Assembly (NCBI RefSeq): GCF_028583425.1
Contig: NC_072791.1
Span: forward strand, 46,135,368 to 46,199,367
Direction: 5' to 3'
DNA from: Eublepharis macularius
Lineage: Eukaryota; Chordata; Lepidosauria; Squamata; Eublepharidae
Length of the DNA stretch: 64,000 bases
The translations under genes were made by a program, and so were the position numbers. The notes beneath the pieces are model-generated. The model saw only the letters and a list, made by a program, of their open reading frames with translations, was not told where the DNA came from and did not search any database. Positions 26,801 through 39,700 of the stretch are shown piece by piece (position 1 is the stretch's first letter; every line of letters starts with the position of its first letter).

Positions 26801-29800
26801 ACATCTTTTGGTTTGTGCTTTTTTAAAGTTGGTTTTATAGTATAATAACATAGAACCTGAGCTTTACAAAGGTGTTTGAATAAAGTGAAGTGTGTTGATG
26901 CCGAAAACCGATGAAGTGAATTTCAAAATGTAACATTTATTAAAGAAATTTTAAGAGGGAAAGATTGCAGTCCAATAAATAAAGTGAAAAATATGTACAG
27001 CCATTTCTTTTTTCTACTGAAGGACCTCTTTGTAGACCACATTGGTGGCTTTCCCCTCAGGTGCTAGGATCACCAGGCTGCTGGGTAAGCTTACTCTGGA
27101 GCAGGCCACATACGTAGAACTGCCCATATGAGAAGCACTCCCCCTTCAAAGTCAATTCCTGCCACCTTCAGTGTCTGTCCCTGGGACTTGTTGATCATCA
27201 TAGCAAGGCAGACCAGGGGGAACTGTAGTCTCTTTTACTCGAAGGGGTTATCTGATGGTATGAGTGGTATGCACCTGTCCCTGAACTTTGAAGGTCAGCA
27301 TGAAGCTGTCAAAGCTTCCAGGCCCCTTTGCCCCAGCCCAGCTGATGGGAAAGGACACAGGCTGTCTGGAAGGCCTTTTTCAAATAGCACACAAATTACA
27401 AAATGGGCAAGAAGAGAAAGTCTCACTCTTGCCTAAGTAGGCTGCCACCAGCTCCTTTAGCTATCCCAAGGCTAAGAAGTAAAGGAGCAAAGCTCCAGAG
27501 CCTATTAGGGAATTAACAAAACAGAAGTCTACCTTGAAAAGGTGGTTTGCAAGCAGAGGTCTCAAAACAAAGTACTATTATGGTAGGTGGTTCTCGAGCA
27601 TACACAGGGTGAGTTAAACAAAGATTTTATAGCTTTGAGGCTTCAGAGTCACAACCCCCCACAAAGTAAAATATAATTATTTATTAATCAGACTGCAAGG
27701 TTATCACAAAGCACAAAACAGAATGTGAGGACAAAACAAAAAAAAAGGCTAAAGAGGTTAGCACTACATACCATAGTAATTCCTTAACAAGACAAATCAA
27801 GTTGATTTCAAAGATGTAGCAATCAAAGTCTCTGGTCAAGAGTCCAAAAGGTCAAGCAGCACAGCAGTCACAAAGTTGGGAGCCTCAGCATCCCTCCAAC
27901 AAAATGAGCCAGAAGCAAAACAAAGGGGCAAGGGGCAGTTGTCTGTTACTGACACCCGCCACAAGCTCAGACTCCATTTTTTAGTAGCCAATTTATGCCA
28001 GTTGGGACCAGAGTGATGCAGGCCTGAACCACCAATCAGGTCACAGCTTGCAGACATCACCTGAAAGCAGGTGTCTATTTGCAGAAGGGAAGCGTGTCAA
28101 GTCTGCAGCTCTTGGCACATGACCCAAATCCACAGGTGTAAATTTGATTGCCAATTAACTCAAAAAAAGTTCAGCTATGGAGGCTTGACTTGACACCAAC
28201 TAGAACAGCTTATCTTATCTCAAGGACAGAGGCTGAGAAGCGAAAGTAGCTTGCTGCTAGTGAGAGGCCTCTCAAAGGGGGGAAGCGGGGAGAGAATTTC
28301 TCTCAGCGACAAAGCCTGTGAACTAACTCTCAAGAAATGGCTTCTCATATAACCATAGCATTTTTTCTTAACAGAAGCCATCTCATAGTACCTGCTTGGC
28401 CCTGAATGATGTCATGCTGAAGCAGCCATTGTACTTCTGTACACAGTCCATAAAATGGACATGGTCAGGGTGGCTGCCCATTACCAGGCTGTAGAGAGCC
28501 TGGGGCAGAGGTTTGAAGGGTGGGAGCTGCACCTTGCCATTGCTGCAACACATGCCAAGGGCCTGCTCCTTCCACTTGAGGGCACTGCAGTACTTGCATT
28601 TGTGGGTCATGGTACCCAGAGATACAGTGCTGTCTGCCACATCAGGATCATATGCCTGAGTGAGCCCCGACCTTCCATGGAAGTCAGTGTATCTTGCATG
28701 ACATCTGCCAGAAGGCTTCTTGGTGGCAGTAAGAGGTGATGGCTGCAAGAGGTGTGAGGTGGAGTTGGACTGAGGGAGGGGTGGTGTGGTGGGCACTTAG
28801 GCAGGTTCATGTGAGAGGTTCGCATTGAAATGCCCCCTAGAAAGGTTATGTACCATCTCCCCATGAACATTTAAAAACTCAGTTGCCATTTTTATATAAA
28901 ATCCTTATTCAGGAGTCTTGTACCGTCTTTCTTCAATTGTATGCAGTTTCCGTTACCTGAGTTTTACCTCAGAACTTAAGAATGCCACAGCTGACCAATC
29001 AGAGAGAGGGTGCAAGCAGGCAGGAGGTCCACAGGAAGATTAGCAACCATAGTGAACTTTGAGAGGAAGACTGGGAGGTGCATTTGACCTAAGGACACAT
29101 TCAATGACTTCCAATAGCAACTGCAGACTGCTTAGAAGGTGGGGGGTGAGGGACCAATGCTGGATGAACAGAGATCATGACCTGAGTTGATTCTTAACTT
29201 TCGTAGAATACTTTCTCACTTGACATGGTCTCATTGATCCTCCTTTCTCTCCATCTCTGGAAAGACCTCTGATCATAAAAGGTTCACTGCATTTGCAGTC
29301 TGATGTATTTTGGTTGGAAATATCTAGGAAAGGTGAATGTGTTTCATTAATGAGTCAGTTGGAGCTTTGCAGCTAACTTTCATTAACTCAAATTAGGACA
29401 ATTCCGAAGAGAGAAACAAAATGGATCTGGTGAGTGAAAGAAATGAGTGAATAATTATTCAGAGGGATTAAGAAGGACAAGCCTGTCTAGTCTTTTTAAG
29501 CCACAAATTAGAGGCAGGGAGGCATATTGGATTTTCAGTGTCAAAAAACCAAGACAGAGTAATTAGGCTGGAATACTAGATATACAAATATGCCAGTATA
29601 AAATAAAAATAGACAAAGGATTAACAAAACCAAAGTAGGGAAAAAAAACAATTAATTAGAGACCATAGAGAAAAGGGCTTAGGGAAACAAATTAGCAAAA
29701 TGCAGTGAAGTTTAGACAAGTGAAATAAATAGGCCAGTGGAAACAAAAATGCTTTTGTTTTCTTATAATTAGTTAAGAAAATTAACAAAAATTACATTAT

Positions 29801-32800
29801 TATTATTATTAACTGTCACAAGCAACTTTTGGGGAAATGTGGCGTGAATATTTTAGAAATAAATGTTTTAACATTTTGTATTGTCCTGCGTAAGGGTGGC
29901 ACACATAAGAGTAATGTAAATGCCTATTGCTTTTTTCCAAAAAAAGATTAAAACAGGGGAAATTAGAGGCTGCAATCCTAAGAACACTTTCCTGGGAGTA
30001 AGCCTCATTGAATAATATGGGACTTACTTCTGAGCAGACCAGAATAGGATTGCTTTTAGTCAGTTAAACCAATTAAGTTCAAATAAATTTCAAGGCTTTT
30101 CCTTTTGCTTCTGTCCCTCTAGTAGAGACTTAATGGGATGTTATTACCAGGTAATATTTGAGTCCAGTAGCACCTTAAAGACCGACAAGATTTCCAGGTA
30201 TGAGGTTTCAAGAGTCAGAGCTCCCTTCGTCAGGTAAGAGAAGTGGAAAAAGGAAGGAGTCCTTATAATAATCCAGTAGAGAGTGGGAGGAGTATTTTAA
30301 ATTAGAGTGTCAGGAAGATAGCTATAATACATGTTGTAGTTAGCTTGATAAGGAATGGGTGCGAAGTGCAGAAAATTAGCATCTGTAACAAGAGAAAAAT
30401 CCCATGTCCCAATTCAACCCTGAGGGATCCACTGTTTGCAAATAAAACTCAGTTTCAGTAATCTCATGTTGTACTTTTCCTTTGAAACTTCTCTGCTTAA
30501 GAACTGTTACTCTTAGGTAGACATGAGCACGAACAAGAAAACCCCCCTGAATAGACTGTTCGTTGCCGATGACAAACACGAACAAGCGAACGGAAACGAA
30601 CATGTCCCATTAACAAACGTGTTTGGTGTTCGTGGTTCATCGGCACCAGAGCGGCCCCCTTAGCACTTAGAGAGCCCATATTCACAGGGAATGTGAGAGG
30701 GAGAGGAGGAAAGAGGGAAGATGAGGTGTTCTGGGAAAGGGGGACCAAGGGGTTCCAGCTGCAGTAAGGAGCCTGACCCGGAAGTCCTGTTGACAGGAAC
30801 GGGTGGACCCCGATCCGACAGCGGCTGCTGACATGACCCACCTTCCTGCCCTCGTGGAAAGGAGGGGGCAGGGCGGGACAAGTCTTTGGGAAGGGTCGTG
30901 GCAGTACCTGAGAGGGAGAGGTATTGACCGGGAACTGGAAAGCTCCCAAGCGTTGGGAGTCCTCATCTGCGGAACCCATAGAGGTACTCTGCAGCGGCAG
31001 CTGACGTGACCCACTGTCCTGCCTTCACAGAAAGGAGGGGATGGGGTGGGACAAGTCTTTGGGAAGGGTTGTGGCAGTACCCAAGAGGACCTGGAAAGTT
31101 CACAAGCGTTGGGAGTACTCATCCGCAGAACCCACAGAGGTACTTGGCGGCAGCAGCAACCATCACCCACCTTCCTGCGTGAGTGGAAAGGATGGGATGA
31201 ACGGGACAGGAGAGGTAGTTGGGAGGGGTCGGAATGGTCCCAGAGAGGGAGAGGAAGAAACAGGACAGCGACGGCAGCTGCCATTGCCCACCTTCCTGCC
31301 TTTGTGGAAAGAACAATAGTCGCAGGACACGTCCCCCCCCCCCCCGGCTCAAAGGGGTCCAGTCAGTCCCGTTGACAGGGGAGTCACCATGCTGTGCAAC
31401 CATGCTGTAGCACTATACTGTACAATTATATGTGCAATCTCAGCCGAGCTGTCCCTCGTGACCAAGGAGGCAGCATTAACATGGTAGTCCCTCATGAAGT
31501 GGGGGCTGACATGACTCACCGTCCTGCCTTCACGGAAAGGAGGGGATGGGCAGGACAGGAGAGGTTGTTCGGAAGGGTTGGAGTGGTTCCACAGAGGGAG
31601 AGGGAGAAAGAGGGACCAGCATCCCCAAGAACTGAGGGGGAACAGAGCAATTCCACACCACTCTGAGACACCTCACCTATGCAGGCAGTACGCGCACTAC
31701 TCATAACAGTTTGGATGGCACCGCCAGACACCAGAGACCTTCCTGCCCTCACGGAAAGGATGGGATGGGCTGGACAGCAGAGGTCTCCCAAGGGTTCGTA
31801 GAAGGAGAAATGGGGACCGTGTGAGTGATGAAATGTGCAGACATGAACCACCTTCCTGCCTTTGCGGAAAGGATGGAGTTGCAGGACCCATCCCCCACTT
31901 CTGGGAGAGGACAGCAGGTGCCTTGGATAGGGGGCACCATGATGTTCAACCTTATATGCAACAGCAGTTGAGCTGTTCCTCGTGGCCCAAAGCGGCAGCA
32001 ACCGACAGTACCCACCTTCCTGCCATCGCAGAAAGGAGGGGATGGGCGGGACAGGAGAGGTCGTAGGGAAGGGTCAGAGTGGTTCCATCCAGAGAGGTAG
32101 AGGTAGAAAGAGTGATATGGAACTTTTCAGGGAGAGGAGGACAAAGGGTTACCCAGCAGAACAGGAAGGATTGAGAAGACCCAAACCTATGAGAGCCCTC
32201 AGCCGAGAAACTCACTGAGCTTGCCTCTGGAGCTTTGCAGCCCGGGATCTGAGGGGGGATAGAGCACGACACCAACACTCCCAGATACCTGACCAGCTCA
32301 GGCGCTAATAATTATCTAGGTGAGCCCTCAGTAGAAGTGTTCGCCCCAGCTTGGCCCCTGGCCTGGGAAGACATGGTGGTACAAATGCCAGTGTCTTGAT
32401 GAGTCCTCCTGAGCCCTCAACCTAACTGTTCTAAATGGCATTGTCCCCAACCCCGAGGGAACAATCTCCACAGGGGCGGCCTGCCTGACCGTGCTGCTCC
32501 CACCTGACCCAAACGTGCCAGCCCTCACTTGAGATACCTGCTGGACTCGATGGGCAAGGATGCATGGCAATGGCATGGAGAACCAAGGGGCAAGATGCTT
32601 TAGTAGCCTGTGGAAGCCCATGCACTCCACGATGGATAGGGGCAAGCCATGTAAGGCAATCATCTCTGCCAAAATGTAAAAGCCCACCTCCTGAGCCCTC
32701 AACCTTGCTGTTCTAAGCGGCGCTGTCCCAGACCCCAAGAGAACAACCTCTGCAAGCGTGGCCTGCCTGAGCGCTCCACTGCCACCAGCATCACCCTCAG

Positions 32801-33650
32801 GGCAAGGATTCTTGCTTGGGGTGGATTCTGGTGACCCTCCCACTGATCCCTGCTCAGAAGAGCTGGTAGCTCCCTTTCTCCCCCCAACAGATGTTTTGCT
32901 GGGCAAGGACGGAGACCACAGGGTCGGGTGGTGCCTCTTCAGGTGCCTAGTCAGGGCCGTCGACGACAGGTCCTTGGGGTTTTGCCCCTGCGCACTAGGA
33001 CATCACAGGCATGGCACCGCGCCACACGGGGGTCATTAGGAAGGGCTCAAAAGTGCCTCCATACAGAGGTGTTGAAATGTGGACCACTAACTGACCCAGG
33101 GGAGGGAGGACAAATGGTTACAGGCTGTGCTGCAGAGCTGGCCACAGACAATGGAGTAAGGGGTGGACTGCAGGCAGGGACTCCACCGAGAGTCTGGGAT
33201 GGGGACGGGAGGGATGTTTCATAAAACACAAACCATTCCTCCAGATATCCGTCACCCTCCTCCTCCTCAAAACGTTGAGGGAGATCCTCTCCCCCCCCAG
33301 TGGAAAGACCTCTTTAGCCTCCTCCACAGCCCCCACAGGTGAATCTGGGGGAGTGGGAGTACTCTCTGCTGCCCCCAAGCCACACCCAGTACTGCTTGCC
33401 ATGAGGAAACCAGGAGGACTACCTTTGCACTTCCCCCCACGACCATCCATGGCCACCACAACATGAAGACTCATTCTGCCACCAAACTAGAATTAAGGAG
33501 GACAGAAAAGGAGAGAACACTGTGAGCCCTCAGCCAAGGTGCCCACAGAGGTTGGCCCCAGAGCCTGGCAGCAGCCCTGGAATCAGAGGCTGAGGCTAGA
33601 GCCCTAGCCCAGCACACCCAGAAGCCTGACCAGGTCAGGCACTGATACTG

Positions 33651-33709
<59 letters not shown>

Positions 33710-36700
33710 ATGTGAGCCCTCAGCCGAGGTGCCCACTGAGTTGGCCCCAGGGCCTGGCAGCAGCCCTGGAACTGAAGGCTGAGACTAGAGCCCTAGCCCA
33801 GCACATCCAGAAGCCTGACCACCAGATCAGGCACTGATGATGATGATGATGATGATAGTCAGGGTGAGCCCTCAGCCGAGGTGCCCACTGAGCTTGGCCC
33901 CAGGGCCTGGCAGCAGCCCTGGAACCAGAGGGGATAGATCCCTACCCAACCCACCACACACAGAAAAAATCCCAGCTCCAATGCACTCTCCCTATCTCTC
34001 TCCCAAAAGGCTATCAACAGCTCTGTCCCACTCCAGTGCTTGCCGAAAGTGAAAGCCAGAACTGGGAGCGCAGTGCCCTTTTATAAGCAGAGGTCTCGTT
34101 GAGAAACACAGGAGTTCTCTTGTTGGCAGTCAGAACTGCCTAACAGGGTTTGCAGGGATGAGATTGGAGTTCCCACGGCCACAGAACACCCCCCTCCTCC
34201 CTCCCTCCCCCCTGGTGTCTGCTCCCATGTTACCAATTGTAACCAATTTGCAGCTCCACACTTGGAAGGAAGACCTGCCCATCAAGCTAAGTTGGGCTTT
34301 GATTGGGGTGTCCGGGGCGACGGAGTTCAGGCAGTCCCTCCCTCCATTGCCGAGGCAATTGATTGAAGGCGCCTGAGTGTCTGGCTTCCTGAACAGCGGC
34401 CGAACACAACGAACGAGGCTTGCAACAACCACCTGTTCGTCTGGAATGGTGCCTCATGAATGGCCCGTTCGTGAACAGACGAACAGCCTGTTCGTGGGTT
34501 TTTTCCATTCGTAATGCTGTTTGTGCCCATGTCTACTCTCAGGTCAGTGATGGAATGTCCTGGCAGACTGAAATGGTCTCCCACTGGTTTTTACATTTTC
34601 TGACTTTTGATATCGGATTTATATCCATTCTTTTGCAAGAATGTTTGTCCAATATAGAGAGTTGAAGGACATTGCTGACACTTGATAGCATATATAACAC
34701 TGGAAGATGAACAAATGAATGAGCCTGAGATGGTATAGTTCGTGCTGTTAGGTTAAGTGATTGTGCTATTGGAGTGAATATGTGGGCAGAGCTGGCATCT
34801 TGGTGTATTTCAGGCTCTAGTCCCAGAGTTCCCATGTTGGGAAGTGCATTGTTGTGAGTGAGGAGTTATTTAAGGTTGAGGAGCTGCCTGTGGGCAAGGA
34901 AAGGTTTGCCTCCCAGAGTCTGTGAGAGAGCAGTATCGTTCAGCATGGGTTGTATCAGGGCTTTTTTTCAGGGGGAACGTGGGGGAACGGAGTTCCGGAA
35001 CCTCTTGAAAATGGTCACATGGCTGGTGGCCCCGCCCCCTGATCTCCAGACTGAGGGGAGTTTAGATTGCCCTCCGCGCCACTGAGCGGCACGGAGGGCA
35101 ATCTAAACTCCCCTCTATCTGGAGATCAGGGGGCGGGGCCACCAGCCATGTGACCGTTTTCTCTGAGGGCAACCCACTGAGTTCCACCACCTCTTTTCCC
35201 AGAAAAAAAGCCCTGGGTTGTATTAATGATATGTTGAACTGGTTTGAGCTGGGAACTGTTCACCAGTGGTGTTCTGTTGTTGTTCTGGCTGAGCTTATCT
35301 TGTCGCATCCCTTGGAATCATTCTGGCTTTGTTGATCTGTTTTCTTATTATATCTGGTTGGTATTCTAATTCCAGAAATTTCTGTTGTAGATCATGCAGG
35401 TGAGAATTTCTGTCAGAGGGACTGGAGCATATGCAGCTGTAGCATAGAGCTTGACTGTAGACAGTGGATTGTTTGGTATGTTTCAGGTGGTGGTGACTGG
35501 AGACATTTAGATATGTTTGGCGATCAGTTGGTTTTTAGTGTAAGGTGGTTTTTTAGTTTTCTTCATTACCAGGTAATGTTATTTACCACGAAAAGGGTAT
35601 GAGCTTTCGTGAGTCACGCAGCTCACTTCTTCAGAATTTTGTTAGTCTTATAAGTGCTACTGGACTCTTGCTCTTTTCTACTGCTACAGACAGACAAACA
35701 CAACTACCCATCCTGATTTAATGATAAGCCTGGATTTGTTGCCATTTAATATATGGAATGGCCCAAGAACAGGGTAGACTGTGAAATGGAAAAATGAGAC
35801 TGAACATCACCAAGATGGGCTATATTAGGAAAGAAGCTGGAGCTGTATTTGTAATATATAGGCCAAATCACATAACTATTTTGTTCAGGGCAGAGAAAAT
35901 GGGTGGGTGTGTCTTCTAAACATTTTCTCCCTTAGCAAACCATACATCCCTTTTCAGAAGAATGATATTTGTCAACAGGCACAAAAATGGGTGAAAAATT
36001 AGTAGTTTTGTGGGGGGCTACTGTTTTTTCACTGCTGCCATTGCAGCTTTTATAGGAAAAACTGAACCTCATTAAATTTAGTTTTGTGGATTTTTTTTTG
36101 TTTCTAGTCTTGGCTCTCCCTTCCCCCCATGGATTGTGTTCCTGCAGCAATCTAGTCATGTGAACTGGCAGCCTCAAGCACAAATCCTACACATGAGCAG
36201 CTGTGTGGGTTTCCTCACCTCCTCGTGATATGCAAACTATTAATTTCTGCTTACAGTTTCCAATTCACTCAGTCAACTGAGTATGCACATTCAATCCATG
36301 CAGTGTAACTGAAGCCCAGCTGTAGAGGTTAATACATATCAGTGCGATTCTTCCCTGTGTTAAACTATGTTCTCCCTGGTTCATTTCTCAATTCCCAAAT
36401 TCTATTTTTATTTTTCTTGAGAAAAAATATTGTATGAGAAATCTAAATGGCTTTGGCATTCAAGAGCTGACAAGGCCTCTGTTCAGTTTCACAAGGCTTG
36501 TTCTTTCTGTGACTTACCAGTTGGTCAACTTCAGCCTGGGCCTCATAGAGGTATCAGTTTTTTAAAAAGAATAGCAAGTCTTTGTTCCCTGTTTAGGGGA
36601 GGGATTTTGGCTCAGTGGTAAAGCATTTGCTTGGCAAGCAGAAGGTCCCAGTTTTAGTTCTTGGCGTATCTAGTTAAAATGGATCTGTGATGTGAAATAA

Positions 36701-39700
36701 TTCCACCTGCGTGAGACCCTGGAGAGCTGCTACTAGTCAGAACAAACAATACCAACCTTGATAGATCAATAATCTGACTCAGTAGAAGGCAGCTTCATGT
36801 GCTCAGATGTACCAGTTTTTAGTGGGGAGGTTTATTTACTAGAGATTTATTCACTAAATAAACCTGCTGAGCTGACAAGATGCCTGTATATATGTATACA
36901 GTTCTCCAGCTTGTATATTCTCTGGCTAAATATCTATTCACAACATTTTTATCCTACCTTTCTTCCACCCTGGAAATCTAACAGTACAATCCTATGCAGG
37001 ATTTCTCCACCTTAAGACCATTGCTTTCTGCACAGGACTACATTGTAAATGGCTTAGATAGATGCCTCGGAGCTCTCCCACTCAGGCAGTAACTGACCCC
37101 AGACCTACATGTGTCTTTCAACTATATGATTCTACGATTTTAGTATCCTGTTGGTGATGTCTTATGCCAATCCCTGCTCTGTGTTCTACATTAGGAGGTA
37201 CAAACATTGAAAAGGGAGCTGCTAGGAATTGCTCAGAAAAGTAGTAATAGCTGGAGAACAGGTTGGATAATTAACTATACAATTTGTCATCTGAAATAGC
37301 TCTGCAATAGATTACGTGGAAGTTTTCTATACATATAGCATGAATACACCAGTAAAAAGCTTTCATGTGGTTGCCTAAATCAGTGTCTTCTTGAGTAGCA
37401 ATGCTTGTTGACAAATAACCTGCTGAGCATGATGGTTTCTTAGGGCATATTTAATTCTGTTTTAAGTCTAAATGCTACAAACCCTTGTGTGGCAAACAGG
37501 AATGCTTATTAGAGAGATGTGATTTTCTCTCATGCTCTATTCTATGCCCATTCAGTGGGAAACCCAGGTTTCCTTTGCTTAATGTGCAAAATGGCTCTTC
37601 ATAAGAAGGTGAGTTTGGACCTTCCTTTTTGATTCAGGCACAGTGACTTAATGATCAAACAAATTATTAAAAATCTCCCTTGAAGAGATGCAAGGCCTGC
37701 AAGTTGCTTTCTCTTTGTAGACATGGGCTTTCTCCCTATGGCTGATGCTGAAACAGTTGGATAAGAGAGCGGCAGGGAAAGGTTATCAGGCATGGATGTC
37801 TTCAGAGGCTGGACTGACCTAGAGGAGAAGATCATGTTTTTCTCTCTTTAGAGCGGTGTCTATCTGGGCTTTTGTGATTGAATCAAAACAACCTGTGATA
37901 GCTGGAAGAAAAGCAATGTACAATGAAGAGGGGTGTGTGTGTGTGGATAGGAATTCTTTATTTTGATATGTTTTAAAATAAGAAGGGCAAAGCTTATCAG
38001 AATGTAGGTCAGTGAGGACTGATGTAGAAGCAACTGCAGAGAGAAAGTGCTGTATTATATCTGAGTTTCTAATTCGCTTGCCATGGGAGATTTTAATAGC
38101 ATACATTACCTTGGTACAGCTGATTGACGTTCATGTGAATCCCCTTTCTTTCACTGCAGTTTAATATTTTAAAAAAGCCTATGATTGTGTAATTACTTTA
38201 TGTTGGTCTATATTTTTTATGTTCTGTGGTGTTCCTCTCCTTACTTATTTGCAGTAAAGTACAAACCAAAGAATCTTGCAGCATTTTAAAGGCTAATAAA
38301 TTTATTGAAGCATATGCTTTCATATCTGCAAAAGGTTCTCCACCACTAATCATGTCCCCCTCTTGGTTGGGCAGATATTAACGAATGTGAAGACCCAAAT
38401 ATTCACTGCCTGGGAGGCAAATGCTTAAATACTTTGGGCTCCTACATGTGCCACTGCCAGCCTGGATTTGAGCTCTTCAACGGGACTATGTGCGAAGGTA
38501 TGACCAGTTCTGAGAGGACAGACCTGCCTGTTCTGCTCCCATTTAGTCACTTTATCCCAATTAGTTCAGGTCAGGAGAAAGAATACACGGCTTATTTGGG
38601 AGAATTCCTTTCCTGTCCATATGGACTTGGTGCAAACTGTAGCATTGCCAGACGACTATCTGTTCTGTCTACAGCAGTGTCCATGCAGATGTCGCCTCTG
38701 CTTAATGCCGTTCTTAGAGGCTCCTTTACAACACAATGTGAGACAATAAGTGGGGAAATGGTCAAAATTTGCATTTGTGCCTATGTTGTTTGAAAGCAGG
38801 TCCTGGCCTGCACTTGCTCAACCCTCTATGCTAAGTCAGTCGAACAATTAATTCATCCCTTGGGGATCAAATAGAAACATATTCATATGTCCCAATCCTG
38901 CCTGCTTTTTAAGATATACTTATGTTCACATGTCTTTTGCAGTTATGTACTCATCATGGCTACACTGGCCATGATGTAGGAGATCTGTCACCCACCTCTT
39001 TTTTTAAATCAAAACAATTGCAGGGGGCCCATACTGGATTGGATCTGAGGAAAGGATGTTTTCCCAGTTCACCATAAATGGGAAGTGACTTGATGGCACA
39101 TAACACACAACCAGTATGCTGCTTCCCTCCCCAGTTTGCTCTGCTCCCATTCCCTGCAGCTGCTTTGATCTAAAACAAAAGACTGCCAGAGATCCTGCTC
39201 ATAGATCTCCTGCTCCATGTCTGCTTTGCCCTGAAGTATTTTCATATTCTCTTCTTTTATCCCTTCTCTTTTTGTCTTCTTCAGGTGGCTATTTATTTAG
39301 ACTATAAACCCAGCTTATTTTTAATATTGTGGTGATGTTAATTGCAAGCTGCCTTGAGCAGGACTCAGAAGAGGTGGTATAGAAATATCCTAAATAAATA
39401 ATAAATATGGGCAAATTCTACTTTTATTCTATGTTCTTTTTTCTCTTCTGTGTTTTGTATTGTATAGTATTTTGTGCTGTGTATACATTATATGGTGTAG
39501 TACTCTGTACATAATAATTAGTTAAATATTATTATCCAGTTAGTAATAATGTCACTTTGACTCCGATAAGTGACTTGAGCAGGTCTAATAAGTTCCTGGA
39601 CCCAAGCCTCTTGGAGTAGGAAATTCCCCACAAGGCCTGACTCGGATGAGTTGAGTGAGACATTCTTGGAAAATCCCCTTGGAAAAAGTGCATTTCCACA

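Larger units (their letters stand above)
26725..28880 (-). mobile_element. Helitron remnant
   Basis: Contains a Pif1-like helicase end and a Helitron N-terminal domain piece, both on the minus strand in the right order (listed next). The lower boundary may be the Helitron 3' end: minus strand GCATGGGTACCAAGCTAG, ending in CTAG. 27480-28370 between the coding pieces is not recognisable as Helitron and may be a later insertion. Its N-to-C distance is far too short for a full Rep-Hel protein, so it is internally deleted. Confidence 0.65.
30518..34535. mobile_element. Large hAT-like element, non-autonomous, 4,018 bp
   Basis: Left end TAGACATGAGCACGAACA; right end inverse TAGACATGGGCACAAACA. Flanking 8-bp copies CTCTTAGG (30510-30517) and CTCTCAGG (34536-34543) differ at one base. 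Subterminal GTTCGT/ACGAAC motifs are dense at both ends, as expected for transposase binding zones of hAT elements. The body is GC-rich and made of duplicated modules. No transposase-like frame seen. The longest frame (minus, 31284-30682) is low-complexity. Confidence 0.75.
30158..35710 (-). mobile_element. Penelope-like element P1, split by two later insertions
   Basis: Outer ends 30158-30240 (AGTAGCACCTTAAAGACCGA) and 35592-35710 (GTGCTACTGGACTCTTGC) are the P1 terminal class in inverted orientation. The minus-strand coding text runs from about 35330 down: [10 protein letters not shown], then [47 protein letters not shown]. It then jumps across the hAT element to [17 protein letters not shown] and [13 protein letters not shown] plus KPVGDHF fits a GIY-YIG endonuclease end. 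Stops and frameshifts make it dead. Confidence 0.65.

Noticed and set aside
28455..28739. Plus-strand open frame opposite the Helitron piece
   Set aside because: Shadow of the minus-strand Helitron coding text.
30682..31284. 200-codon minus-strand open frame
   Set aside because: Lies in the repeated GC-rich modules of the hAT-like element, is Pro/Ser/Leu low-complexity and repeats itself with the modules. No domain resemblance.
33471..33710. Minus-strand frame starting with a long Met run
   Set aside because: It is simply the (TCA)n microsatellite read as ATG codons.
36425..36551. Exon-like frame ending in a GTATCA donor
   Set aside because: No acceptor with a good pyrimidine tract and no EGF or TB pattern.
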